In this document: one piece after another, positions 37,119 through 45,998 of the stretch | Numbering within the stretch: position 1 is the stretch's first letter | How the letters are laid out: every line of letters starts with the position of its first letter | NCBI RefSeq assembly: GCF_947501425.1 | Contig: NZ_CANMVN010000002.1 | Span: 372,001-436,000 of the forward strand | Length of the DNA stretch: 64,000 nucleotides | Direction: 5' to 3' | From: an uncultured Psychroserpens sp. | GTDB taxonomy: Bacteria > Bacteroidota > Bacteroidia > Flavobacteriales > Flavobacteriaceae | Notes under the pieces: model-generated | Told to the model about the DNA's origin: nothing | Databases searched by the model: none | The model's input: only the letters and a program-made list of their open reading frames with translations | Position numbers and translations under genes: made by a program

Positions 37119-37608
37119 TATTGATGTATGCTTCTTTAGTTAATTCCATATATATCAACTCTTCATCGCGATGCGTTTCTTTAAAGCCCAGTTTATCGTG
37201 TACTCTAAAAATTACAGGATGGTTAATTCTAATTCTTATTTTAACTTTATCAAGATTAAGATTAATAAATGCCTGCTTTAAAATCAACGGAACTGCTTTA
37301 CTTGCAATTCCTTTTCCCCAGGCATTAGTATCACCAATAAATATCCCATAATAGCTTTCACCATCTTTAATATTGGTTAATTGAATATTACCAACGTAAG
37401 TATCATTATACAGGATAGCAAATCGATGTGAATCTTCTTCAGAACGTACTTTTTTAATCCAATTTAATTCATCTTCAATTAAAATTTTCCGATCAGGTGC
37501 ACTTACAGTCAGCTCCCATACTTTAGGATCATTTCTCCATTTCACTGAGGTATACGCATCTTTCTCTTCTAAATAGCGTAAAGAAACGTTTTCATTTTTA
37601 AGATTCAT
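37111..37608 (-). CDS. GNAT family N-acetyltransferase
   Basis: 165 residues of the RimJ/RimL subgroup. The acetyl-CoA pyrophosphate loop is NAWGKGIASKAVPLIL (RxxGxA type) and the C-terminal part RVHDKLGFKETHRDEEL closes the fold. Overlap with the ATP-grasp gene by 11 bases, and the DegT aminotransferase just before it, suggest acetylation of an amino-sugar amine made in this pathway. Substrate is inference. Confidence 0.9.
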   Translation of the reverse strand: MNLKNENVSLRYLEEKDAYTSVKWRNDPKVWELTVSAPDRKILIEDELNWIKKVRSEEDSHRFAILYNDTYVGNIQLTNIKDGESYYGIFIGDTNAWGKGIASKAVPLILKQAFINLNLDKVKIRIRINHPVIFRVHDKLGFKETHRDEELIYMELTKEAYINNA

Positions 37609-38794
37609 TGAATTGAAATTTTAAGTGTTCATGCATATTATCAATTATATCTAACATTTCATCCTTGTTGTTATACTTTAACAAAAACATGCCTAATCGG
37701 TTTGATGAATTTTCAAATCGGTTGATAGGGTCTCCATTGCCAACTCGATAATGCTCATAGATAAGATGATTTTTGAGCGTTTCAGAAGTTTCAATGCCTT
37801 GTAAAACTCCTGATTCTAGACTGTGAACTACATAATGTGAAAAATAGTGTTTTTCTGATGTCATTCTCAAGTCACTGCAATCTTCTCCTAGGCAAGATTT
37901 AATAGCATACAATTTCATATCAACTCCTGTGCAGTGCTCTATAAGTTCTGGAAGCATATTCCCTCCGTTTCTTGGACCAATTTCAATAATATGTATTTGA
38001 TTATCACTATCTATTATAATGTCAAAATTCAAGCCTCCTTGTTTCATTCCTAACAGTGTCATCAGCCTTTGAATTTCACGATGCACCTTATCAGTAATGT
38101 CTTTGGTATGCAATGTTGGCACACTGACAGAACAAGGCAAGAGAGGATTTGTTGAAGAAAAATGAATATCGCCAAAACACCTAAAAACCAATTCTCCATT
38201 AACCAGAAATCCGTCACCTCCAATTTGAAAGCCTTGCTTTTCAATAAACTCTTCAACTATAACCTTACCACATCTTGAAAATCCTAATGCACTTTCGAAC
38301 TCATTTTCGAAATTTTGATTTGGAACGATTGTGAATATTCCTTTACTACCTGAGGAATCTACAGGTTTAATGATTGCCTTTTTTTGTAATTGATCTATAA
38401 ATGTTTTGGCACTTTGATAATCATTAAAATCTGATGCTTCTGGTGTATTAAAATTGTGCTTTTCTAAAAACTGTCTGAACAAATCCTTTCTAGATAAAAT
38501 TTCCACAGCATTATACGGGTTTACTGGTAAACCTAAATGTTCGCCTACACAAGCTGCAGTTGTAGCTGCTGGATCAGATGCATAGGCAGAAATACCATCT
38601 AAATTCAATTTAGATGCAAGATTAAGGACAGCTTCCTTATCAGTGGTACTTACATTGTAGTATTCATCAGCAAATTGATGTCCGGGATTATTTGGCAAGT
38701 AGTCACATGTAATCACATAAACTCCTAACGCTTTAGCTTTTTTGATAAACGACACCTGCAAATCGGAACCACCTAATAACAAAATGCGTTTCAT
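37598..38794 (-). CDS. ATP-grasp domain ligase
   Basis: 398 residues. An N-terminal preATP-grasp Rossmann part (RILLLGGSDLQVSFIKKAKA) leads to the ATP-grasp core (AIIKPVDSSGSKGIFTIV, KVIVEEFIEKQGFQIGGDGF, and IHIIEIGPRNGGNMLPELIE with the metal-binding E and N). Family members join a carboxylate to an amine via an acyl-phosphate. Between an aminotransferase and an acetyltransferase it may add an amino acid or other acid to an amino sugar. It overlaps both neighbours. Confidence 0.88.
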   Translation of the reverse strand: MKRILLLGGSDLQVSFIKKAKALGVYVITCDYLPNNPGHQFADEYYNVSTTDKEAVLNLASKLNLDGISAYASDPAATTAACVGEHLGLPVNPYNAVEILSRKDLFRQFLEKHNFNTPEASDFNDYQSAKTFIDQLQKKAIIKPVDSSGSKGIFTIVPNQNFENEFESALGFSRCGKVIVEEFIEKQGFQIGGDGFLVNGELVFRCFGDIHFSSTNPLLPCSVSVPTLHTKDITDKVHREIQRLMTLLGMKQGGLNFDIIIDSDNQIHIIEIGPRNGGNMLPELIEHCTGVDMKLYAIKSCLGEDCSDLRMTSEKHYFSHYVVHSLESGVLQGIETSETLKNHLIYEHYRVGNGDPINRFENSSNRLGMFLLKYNNKDEMLDIIDNMHEHLKFQFNES

Positions 38795-39858
38795 AATTCT
38801 TTGTTTATTATGTCAGCAATCTTTTCAACGTATTTAAACTCTAAACCTGGATAAAGAGGTAAGCATAGCACTCTTTGGGAAATATCCTCAGATATCTTAC
38901 AAACAGAATGTGGTAAATACGATAATTTGTTTAAGCTTGGATAAAAATATCTTCTGGGAAAAATAGCTTCCTCACTTAGTTTTTTGACTATTATTTTAAG
39001 TTGTTTTTCACTCTTTAGAATTATCGGACAATAACTATAATTCCATTGGGTGCCCTCTCTGATTTTAAAAAGTATATCTTGAGGCAGCAACTGGCTATAC
39101 ATTTCAAAAACAGTTTTTCTGCCATTGATAATTTCATCTATATAAGGCAAAACAGCTAATCCCATTGCACCTTGTAACTCACTCATTTTTGCGTTAATTC
39201 CAATACTTAAAAAATCTTCTTTACCAAAGTGGCCAAAATTATGATGAAGAAATAGTTGATCAAATAAGTCTTTATCTCTGGCGAAAATAGCTCCACCCTC
39301 TCCAGTATGAAACACTTTAGTAGCATGAAAACTACAGGTGCTTACATCGCCATAGTTAAATATGGATTGTTGCTTATATTTTACTCCAAAGCAGTGAGCA
39401 GCATCATAAATAACTTTTAGATTATGCTTTTTAGCTATGACTTCTATAGCTCTTACATTACAAGGATTTCCATAGACATGAGTTGCCAAAATTGCTGTTG
39501 TATTTTTAGTTATAGCCTCTTCAATCTTTGTGTCGTCTATTGTAAGATATTCAGGATGAATATCGACAAAAATGGGATTACAGCCTTCCCAGACAATACT
39601 CGAAACTGTTGCCACATAACTAAATGGCGTGGTGATAATTTCGCCTTTCAAGCCTAAAGCCTTTATAGCTATTTGTATGGGCAAAGTTCCATTTGCAGTA
39701 GCTAACACATGCTCAGTATTTAAGTAAGTGCTTAATTTATTTTCCAATTGCCTTACCAAAACACCTCTATTGGTAATCCAGCCCGATTTCCAGATACTTT
39801 CTAACAGTGATTGATATTCACTTTGTGGCGGTAAAAATGTTTTGGTTACATTAATCAT
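38791..39858 (-). CDS. DegT/DnrJ/EryC1/StrS sugar aminotransferase
   Basis: 355 residues, PLP-dependent. The cofactor Lys lies in STCSFHATKVFHTGEGGAIF, and the Asp that contacts the pyridine nitrogen in VIYDAAHCFGVKY. It should convert a keto-sugar nucleotide to an amino sugar. No dedicated 4,6-dehydratase for a keto precursor is visible in the window, so that substrate must come from elsewhere. Overlaps of eight and four bases with neighbours. Confidence 0.92.
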   Translation of the reverse strand: MINVTKTFLPPQSEYQSLLESIWKSGWITNRGVLVRQLENKLSTYLNTEHVLATANGTLPIQIAIKALGLKGEIITTPFSYVATVSSIVWEGCNPIFVDIHPEYLTIDDTKIEEAITKNTTAILATHVYGNPCNVRAIEVIAKKHNLKVIYDAAHCFGVKYKQQSIFNYGDVSTCSFHATKVFHTGEGGAIFARDKDLFDQLFLHHNFGHFGKEDFLSIGINAKMSELQGAMGLAVLPYIDEIINGRKTVFEMYSQLLPQDILFKIREGTQWNYSYCPIILKSEKQLKIIVKKLSEEAIFPRRYFYPSLNKLSYLPHSVCKISEDISQRVLCLPLYPGLEFKYVEKIADIINKEL

Positions 39859-40654
39859 CTAAATCATTTAAAATCTTGAATAAAAATCGTTCTTTATTAT
39901 TAACCAAATCATAAAGATCTGGTGTAAAATAATCATCTCGCGACTTACCTATTGGTGTAGAGTTGTTAATTTTTGGTGCATTGAGAATAGGTTCTATATC
40001 TTTCTCCTTAAAACCATTAGACTTTAAGAATTTAAAGATATCCTCGTTGAGATGTGATTGTTTTAAAAATTTAATTGGAGCCATATCCTCTTTATATTGA
40101 TCTGAATTCATGTAGGCATCGTCAATATTTCTTAGAATTTTGAATGGTTCTTTAAAGAAAAACAGAATAAATTGAGATGTTGCAGGGCCAATTGGCAACT
40201 TTCTATTGACTTCAGGAAGTTGTTCACGAGGATTGTCTTCATATAATAAATGTAAGAATTCACTAAAAGTTATTTGTTCATAATTATCAAAACGTTCATC
40301 TAAATCTTTTTTTGGCAACCATGGAGACTTTACCCAATCTCTAAATTCATAAAGTGAGATATACCTATCGTAAATATCTCTACGAATACTTATGATCTGT
40401 TTTCCTCTATGTTCATTTGGTATTTGTTTATAGATTCCATGTTCATCCAGGAAACCTCTTTTAGCTGAGGTATCTCTTATATTAGGAAATTCCTTAATAA
40501 TCAAATAAGGTTTTTTCTTTAATTTAGAACGAAACATAACCCTCTCCAGAAGCGAGTAATGTCTACTTTTATATGCTTGAACAATCATTTTTCGTGCAAA
40601 CTCACTTCCTGTTTTTGGGTAATTGAGCATGACGAATGAATCTGTAATTATCAT
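39851..40654 (-). CDS. sulfotransferase family protein
   Basis: 267 residues. The N-terminal PKTGSEFARKMIVQA is the 5'-phosphosulfate loop, and IISIRRDIYDRYISLYEFRD is the 3'-phosphate motif with its Arg and Ser. These bind PAPS, the sulfate donor. It would sulfate the polysaccharide or a lipid-linked precursor, as is common in marine bacteria. The ATG overlaps the upstream TGA (ATGA). No PAPS synthesis genes are in the window. Confidence 0.82.
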   Translation of the reverse strand: MIITDSFVMLNYPKTGSEFARKMIVQAYKSRHYSLLERVMFRSKLKKKPYLIIKEFPNIRDTSAKRGFLDEHGIYKQIPNEHRGKQIISIRRDIYDRYISLYEFRDWVKSPWLPKKDLDERFDNYEQITFSEFLHLLYEDNPREQLPEVNRKLPIGPATSQFILFFFKEPFKILRNIDDAYMNSDQYKEDMAPIKFLKQSHLNEDIFKFLKSNGFKEKDIEPILNAPKINNSTPIGKSRDDYFTPDLYDLVNNKERFLFKILNDLDD

Positions 40655-41919
40655 TGAATTCTATTACAATTGATTTCTGGACTTAAAAATCCTTTTACTT
40701 TTGAATACACTTTATTATGCCCAATACTCTTCTTAACGTGAAATAATATTATTTCTTCTATTTTTAGCTTGGGCGCATTCGCTCTATTTTCTATCACTCT
40801 CAGCAATATATTATAAATTCCCTCATTCAATTGCGGTTTTTTAATAGAAATATTTATGCATTGCTTTACACCTTTTACACTTTCTACCACTGCGTCTTTC
40901 ATCATTCCTGTACCAACATTTGTAATTAATTGATCAGATTCATTGTATATGGCAGTGGCAACATCAACTCGTTTATCTGTATCTTTCAACAAGGTTAAAC
41001 AAATTTCAATATTGATATCTTCATCTGAAAAAATATCATCTTTAGTCTTGTTGACACCAATGGAGTGAATTTCGACAAAATCGTTAAGCTTGTCGTTAAA
41101 CTCTAAATAATTATTTGTGCTTTTCTTTCGATTCGTTATGTAAAAATTCACAGCGTCTTGAGTACTTCCCATAAATCCTATGCGACCATTATTGAGAACC
41201 ATCCCAGCTGTACATAAACTTTCAACAGAACTCATGTTATGACTTACAAATAAAACGGTTCGTCCGTGCCCTTGGCTAATATCTTGCATTTTCCCTATAG
41301 CCTTCTTTTGAAACTCTATATCGCCTACTGCAAGCACTTCATCAACTATTAAAATATCGGGTTCCAAAAAAGCAGCTACAGCAAATGCTAATCGCACTCT
41401 CATACCTGAAGAATAACGTTTTACAGGTGTATCTATATATCTATCACAGCCACTAAAATCGATAATCTCTTCTTCTTTTGATCGTATTTCAGATTTAGTC
41501 ATCCCAAGAATAGCGCCATTTAAATAGATATTCTCACGACCAGTTAATTCAGGATGAAAACCAGTACCAACTTCCAAAAGAGATGAAATTCGTCCTTTTG
41601 TTTTTATAACTCCAGTAGTAGGAGTTGTAATTCTCGAAAGTAATTTTAGCAAAGTAGATTTACCAGCACCATTCTTCCCAATAATACCTAAAACCTCACC
41701 TCTCTGAACTTCAAAATTAATATCCTGTAAAGCCCATACATAATCAGAACTGCCTTGCACACTTCTATCATTTACCTCACCAACCTTTAGGAATGGGTTT
41801 TCTTTACCTCTGATCTGATACCACCATTTCTTCATATCATCACTTAATGTGCCTGTACCAACCAGACCTAAGCGGTATTGCTTGGATATATTTTCTACTT
41901 TTAGAATAACATCGCTCAT
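40651..41919 (-). CDS. wzt: polysaccharide ABC transporter ATP-binding protein (Wzt type)
   Basis: 422 residues. Residues of about 1-250 form the ATPase: Walker A IIGKNGAGKSTLLK, signature RYSSGMRVRLAFAVAAF, Walker B DILIVDEVLAVGD. The remaining 160 residues are beta-rich and match the carbohydrate-binding C-terminal domain of Wzt proteins that recognise the finished chain's end group. With Wzm it exports polysaccharide across the inner membrane. Four-base overlap with the upstream GT gene. Confidence 0.93.
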   Translation of the reverse strand: MSDVILKVENISKQYRLGLVGTGTLSDDMKKWWYQIRGKENPFLKVGEVNDRSVQGSSDYVWALQDINFEVQRGEVLGIIGKNGAGKSTLLKLLSRITTPTTGVIKTKGRISSLLEVGTGFHPELTGRENIYLNGAILGMTKSEIRSKEEEIIDFSGCDRYIDTPVKRYSSGMRVRLAFAVAAFLEPDILIVDEVLAVGDIEFQKKAIGKMQDISQGHGRTVLFVSHNMSSVESLCTAGMVLNNGRIGFMGSTQDAVNFYITNRKKSTNNYLEFNDKLNDFVEIHSIGVNKTKDDIFSDEDINIEICLTLLKDTDKRVDVATAIYNESDQLITNVGTGMMKDAVVESVKGVKQCINISIKKPQLNEGIYNILLRVIENRANAPKLKIEEIILFHVKKSIGHNKVYSKVKGFLSPEINCNRIQ

Positions 41920-42758
41920 TTAGAGGAGAATTTAGATTTAACTTTGTTTTTAATATACTTCAAAATTTTAAAAAAATACATGTTTTCCAAAAAGATCTGT
42001 ATGTAATATGTCCATTTAAAGTTGATTGGGAGCAAGAACTCATATCCAGTCAAGTAAACCTTATTAGAGGTGAGTTTAGCACTCAATTTATTTAATACAT
42101 TGCGCTCATGAATTATTTGTAGCCAATAAAACTCTTTGTCCAACGATTTAATTGGCACTTCAGGATACCAGGATGTGTGTTCCCTATCATAAACCGTCAA
42201 AGGTGATTCTGAGCCTGATACTTTTTCAATTAAACTAATGAAAGGTCCTGAAAAAACACCTTCTCTCAATCCTAATCTATAACCTTTGGTTACTTGTAAT
42301 GTCAATCCACGAGTCAAATCAATTATAAGTTGTTTTTTAGGTTGAAAATTCTTCTGAATAGCTGCAACGGTATCTTTATGAAGACAATCATCATTGTCAA
42401 GCCTGGTGGTAATAATATGTGTCGTGGATTCATCGATCATTTCCACAATGTGCGAAGGCAACGATGTTTCAAAATCATTAAAACCATTTACATACTTCGG
42501 AATAAAACACGGTAGATCTGATATAATTTGCTGGTTAATTTTTCTGAATCTTTTTGGCGTATCTATATCAAAGTAGACCAACCATTTAAAGTCTTTTTCA
42601 GATTGATGTGTTATCGATGGCACACAATACTTTTGAAATAAATCATAACGATCTTTCAACCAAACCTCATCATTTACCTGATTACCTGTTTTATCAGATT
42701 GCCACATGTTTTGCCTAATGTTAAACCGTGTGATGATGAAGTGATTAAATTGCTCCAT
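41916..42758 (-). CDS. putative rhamnosyl transferase-like glycosyltransferase
   Basis: Start at 42758 (MEQFNHFIITRFNIRQNMW); an upstream in-frame ATG at 42779 would run 17 bases into the Wzm gene. The 280-residue protein shows FKWLVYFDID and the acidic HIITTRLDNDDCLHKDTVAA, the pattern of the family annotated as putative rhamnosyl transferase (PF11316-like). It sits between the two ABC transporter genes, so it may act on the chain end read by Wzt; that is inference. Confidence 0.82.
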   Translation of the reverse strand: MEQFNHFIITRFNIRQNMWQSDKTGNQVNDEVWLKDRYDLFQKYCVPSITHQSEKDFKWLVYFDIDTPKRFRKINQQIISDLPCFIPKYVNGFNDFETSLPSHIVEMIDESTTHIITTRLDNDDCLHKDTVAAIQKNFQPKKQLIIDLTRGLTLQVTKGYRLGLREGVFSGPFISLIEKVSGSESPLTVYDREHTSWYPEVPIKSLDKEFYWLQIIHERNVLNKLSAKLTSNKVYLTGYEFLLPINFKWTYYIQIFLENMYFFKILKYIKNKVKSKFSSK

Positions 42759-42762
42759 AGTA

Positions 42763-43626
42763 TTAAATAGTATCGACAAAACTTCGCTCTGTACGATTAA
42801 AAATCACAATACCCAGAAACGCAATAGCGATAGTACATCCAGCAGTGTACAAAAGACCGTTTGTTGAGAAATCACCTTCGCCTAAAATCATATATCGCGC
42901 ACCTTCAATAATATATGCTAAAGGGTTGTAATCGACAATCCATGCAAAATCTGGTAATTTTTTTGAAATCAAACTCATAGGATACATTACAGCAGACGTA
43001 TACATCAAGAGTTGCACTCCAAAACTCACCAAGTATTTTAAATCTCTATACTTTGTTACAAGAGAAGATATAATCATCCCAAGACCTAATCCCATTAACC
43101 CCATTAGTATGACTAAAACAGGAAAGAATAATAGGAGCTTATCAGGATGCAGATCATAACCTGCATATAAGTAATACATATAAAATACCAGTAATATAAA
43201 CAGCTGTATGCCAAGCTTTAACAAGTTTGAAATTACAACAGAAATAGGAATTATAATTCTTGGAAAATACACTTTACTAAAAATTCCAGCATTACTTTTA
43301 AACGTATCAGATGTCGAGTTTAAACAGTCTCTAAAGTAATTCCATATTGATATTCCGGCAAGATTGAAAAGAAATGGAGGTATTGATCCTGTATCAATAT
43401 TAGCTACTTTATTAAAAATCAATGTAAAAGTAATTGCAGTAAATAGTGGCTGTATCAAATACCATAAGGGTCCTAGAACAGTTTGCTTGTATACAGTAAC
43501 TACATCTCTTCTAACGAGAAGGACTAATAAATCTCTGTATCTCCATATTTCTTTGAAGTTAATATTGATTAACTTTCGTTTGGCCGATATGGTATAAAGC
43601 CATTCTTCTTTGTGGTCGAATTTCAA
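42763..43626 (-). CDS. wzm: polysaccharide ABC transporter permease (Wzm type)
   Basis: 287 residues with six membrane helices. The N-terminal amphipathic interface helix (ELWRYRDLL-like, here KEIWRYRDLLVLLVRRDVVT) and VLGPLWYLIQPLF are diagnostic for the ABC-2 family polysaccharide permeases. The start is TTG at 43624-43626: an in-frame TAA lies three codons upstream and there is no ATG nearby. It opens the second block of the locus after a 97-base gap. Confidence 0.92.
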   Translation of the reverse strand: MKFDHKEEWLYTISAKRKLININFKEIWRYRDLLVLLVRRDVVTVYKQTVLGPLWYLIQPLFTAITFTLIFNKVANIDTGSIPPFLFNLAGISIWNYFRDCLNSTSDTFKSNAGIFSKVYFPRIIIPISVVISNLLKLGIQLFILLVFYMYYLYAGYDLHPDKLLLFFPVLVILMGLMGLGLGMIISSLVTKYRDLKYLVSFGVQLLMYTSAVMYPMSLISKKLPDFAWIVDYNPLAYIIEGARYMILGEGDFSTNGLLYTAGCTIAIAFLGIVIFNRTERSFVDTI

Positions 43627-43723
43627 AAAAATTAGATTTTTTTAGGTCTTTATTCGGGGAATAAATATAGTGAAATCAGACTATATTATGAGATGAAAAA
43701 CATATAATATTTTAAACAGTATA
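43627..43723 (-). promoter_or_regulatory. gap in the polysaccharide locus with possible internal promoter
   Basis: The largest gap inside the locus. On the minus strand TATATTTA at 43662-43669 is one base from the TAnnTTTG consensus, about 35 bases before the Wzm TTG. No -33 TTTG partner is seen. An internal promoter for the distal genes is possible but weakly supported. Confidence 0.3.
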
Positions 43724-44704
43724 TTAAGATGTGAAATAATCCCATGTAATTTTCAATCCCTCTTTAACTGTATATTGAGGCTCATACTGAAGTAATGTGT
43801 TAGCTTTATCAATATTGGCTAAAGAATCTCTAACATCACCTTGTCTTGGTGGCCCATAGATAGCTTCTAAATCAGAACCTGCAGCGACTTTTAAAGCATC
43901 CCACAAATAATTAATACTAATACGCTCGCCACATGCTACATTAAACACTTGATTTTTAGCTTCTTTAGGTGCAAAAAACCCTCGGATATTTGCCTGCACT
44001 GCATTATCTACAAATGTAAAATCTCTCGTTTGTTCTCCATCACCATTTATTTTTGGCGATTGATTATCCTTCAGAGCTTGCATAAATAAAGGAATCACTG
44101 CCGCATAAGCGCCATCTGGACTCTGTTTGGGACCAAATACATTGAAATACCGCAATCCGATTACATCAGTGTCGTACGTTCTTCCGAAGACATCTGCATA
44201 CAATTCATTGACATATTTAGTAACCGCATAAGGCGACAACGGGTTTCCTATCTGATCCTCTATTTTAGGTAAAGTTTTACTATCGCCATAGGTTGAACTA
44301 GATGCCGCATAAACCATTCTTTTTACTGACGAAGCATCTTTAATCGCAATCATCATATTTAAAAAACCAGAAATATTAACGGCATTGGTTGTTGCTGGAT
44401 CATTAATAGATCGTGGTACAGAACCTAAAGCAGCTTGGTGTGTGACATAATCTATATCTTTTACAGCATCTTTACAGGTTTGCAAGTCTCTAATATCGCC
44501 TTCAATAAGTTCAAAAGCCGGATTAGAATGAAACTCTGTTAAGTTTTTACGATGACCGTTAGAAAAGTCGTCTAAAACCCTAACTTTCTTCGCATTGTAT
44601 TTTAAAAGGTATTCAACTAAGTTAGACCCAATAAAACCGCCTCCTCCTGTAACAAGAAAAGACAATTGGCTTAAGTCTTCAGAATGGTATTTATTGTTAT
44701 ACAT
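43724..44704 (-). CDS. UDP-N-acetylglucosamine/uronate 4-epimerase (SDR, WbpP/TviC-like)
   Basis: 326 residues, extended SDR. The NAD loop is FLVTGGGGFIGSNLVEYL; the catalytic triad appears in ASSSTYGDS and LSPYAVTKYVNEL (YxxxK). The sequence pattern GLRYFNVFGPKQSPDGAYAA is shared with WbpP and TviC C4-epimerases. Adjacent to the UDP-sugar dehydrogenase (TAATG overlap) it probably gives UDP-GalNAc or UDP-GalNAcA, as in Vi-antigen synthesis. Confidence 0.9.
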   Translation of the reverse strand: MYNNKYHSEDLSQLSFLVTGGGGFIGSNLVEYLLKYNAKKVRVLDDFSNGHRKNLTEFHSNPAFELIEGDIRDLQTCKDAVKDIDYVTHQAALGSVPRSINDPATTNAVNISGFLNMMIAIKDASSVKRMVYAASSSTYGDSKTLPKIEDQIGNPLSPYAVTKYVNELYADVFGRTYDTDVIGLRYFNVFGPKQSPDGAYAAVIPLFMQALKDNQSPKINGDGEQTRDFTFVDNAVQANIRGFFAPKEAKNQVFNVACGERISINYLWDALKVAAGSDLEAIYGPPRQGDVRDSLANIDKANTLLQYEPQYTVKEGLKITWDYFTS

Positions 44705-45996
44705 TATAATCTTGCGTCTACAGTGTGTTTTGGTAATAATGATTTTACATCGAATATAACTGATATATCAGATTTCAATTTATTTAAATCTAATTCTAAA
44801 AACTCATTATGAGATACTGCTAAAACAATAGCGTCGTAATCTGTTCTTAATTTGGATTGATCACACAATAAATCAAAACCATACTCCTCGGAAACTTCAT
44901 CTTTTGAAGCCCATGGATCATAAACATCAACATTAACATTAAAGGTTTCAAATTCTCGAATGATATCAATCACTCTTGAATTTCGAATATCTGGACAATT
45001 CTCTTTAAATGTAATTCCTAAAACAAGCACATTAGAATTTTTGATCCTTGCTCCCTTTTTAATCATCATTTTGACAGTCTCTTGTGCTACATAACCTCCC
45101 ATACTATCATTCATCTTTCGTCCTGCAAGAATGATTTCTGGATTATAACCAGATTCAATAGCTTTTTGAGCCAGATAATACGGATCTACACCAATACAGT
45201 GTCCGCCAACAAGACCTGGAGTGAAATTTATAAAGTTCCATTTGGTTCCAGCAGCTTCCAGAACAGCTTTTGTATCGATATCTAATAATCTAAAAATCTT
45301 GGACAATTCATTAACAAAAGCAATATTTATGTCTCTCTGGGAATTCTCAATAACCTTAGCAGCTTCAGCTACTTTAATAGAAGGCGCAGAATGGGTGCCA
45401 GCTGTAATTATCGATTTATAAAGATCATCAACAACTTTGGCTATTTCAGGTGTAGAACCTGATGTAACCTTGAGTATTTTAGTTACTGTATGCTTTTTAT
45501 CTCCTGGATTAATTCGTTCTGGAGAATATCCTGCATAAAAGTCCACATTGAATTTCAATCCAGATTGCTCCTCTAATATAGGAACACAGATATCTTCTGT
45601 TACTCCTGGATATACGGTAGACTCATAAATTACAATATCATCTTTCTTTAAGACACTACTCACTGTTTCACTTGCTTTGATTAACGGAGTGAAAATAGGT
45701 TTATTTAATGCATCTGTAGGAGTTGGAACAGTAACAATGTAGATATTAGAATCTGCTATATCCTTGATATCATTTGATATATATAAACCCGAGGTACTGT
45801 TAGAGTCTTTACTTAAAACAGACATGAGATGATTATTCTCAACCTCTAGCGTTTTATCTACACCATCTCTTAGTTCTTTGATACGTTTTTCATTGATATC
45901 AAAACCTACTACCATATATTTTTTTGCAAATTCAACTGCTAATGGCAATCCAACATATCCAAGACCTAATATTGTGATTTTTTTATTACTATTCAT
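44704..45996 (-). CDS. nucleotide sugar dehydrogenase (TviB/WbpA-like)
   Basis: Start at 45996 (MNSNKKITILGLGYVGLPL); a TTG two codons upstream is the alternative. About 430 residues. The NAD-binding GLGYVGLPLAVEFA, the central hinge, and the catalytic Cys in GLVGGHCIGVDPYYLAQKA are all present. The family oxidises C6 of a UDP-N-acetylhexosamine to a uronic acid; TviB/WbpA/WbpO are closest by pattern. It supplies the acidic sugar of the polymer. Confidence 0.92.
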   Translation of the reverse strand: MNSNKKITILGLGYVGLPLAVEFAKKYMVVGFDINEKRIKELRDGVDKTLEVENNHLMSVLSKDSNSTSGLYISNDIKDIADSNIYIVTVPTPTDALNKPIFTPLIKASETVSSVLKKDDIVIYESTVYPGVTEDICVPILEEQSGLKFNVDFYAGYSPERINPGDKKHTVTKILKVTSGSTPEIAKVVDDLYKSIITAGTHSAPSIKVAEAAKVIENSQRDINIAFVNELSKIFRLLDIDTKAVLEAAGTKWNFINFTPGLVGGHCIGVDPYYLAQKAIESGYNPEIILAGRKMNDSMGGYVAQETVKMMIKKGARIKNSNVLVLGITFKENCPDIRNSRVIDIIREFETFNVNVDVYDPWASKDEVSEEYGFDLLCDQSKLRTDYDAIVLAVSHNEFLELDLNKLKSDISVIFDVKSLLPKHTVDARL

Positions 45997-45998
45997 TA

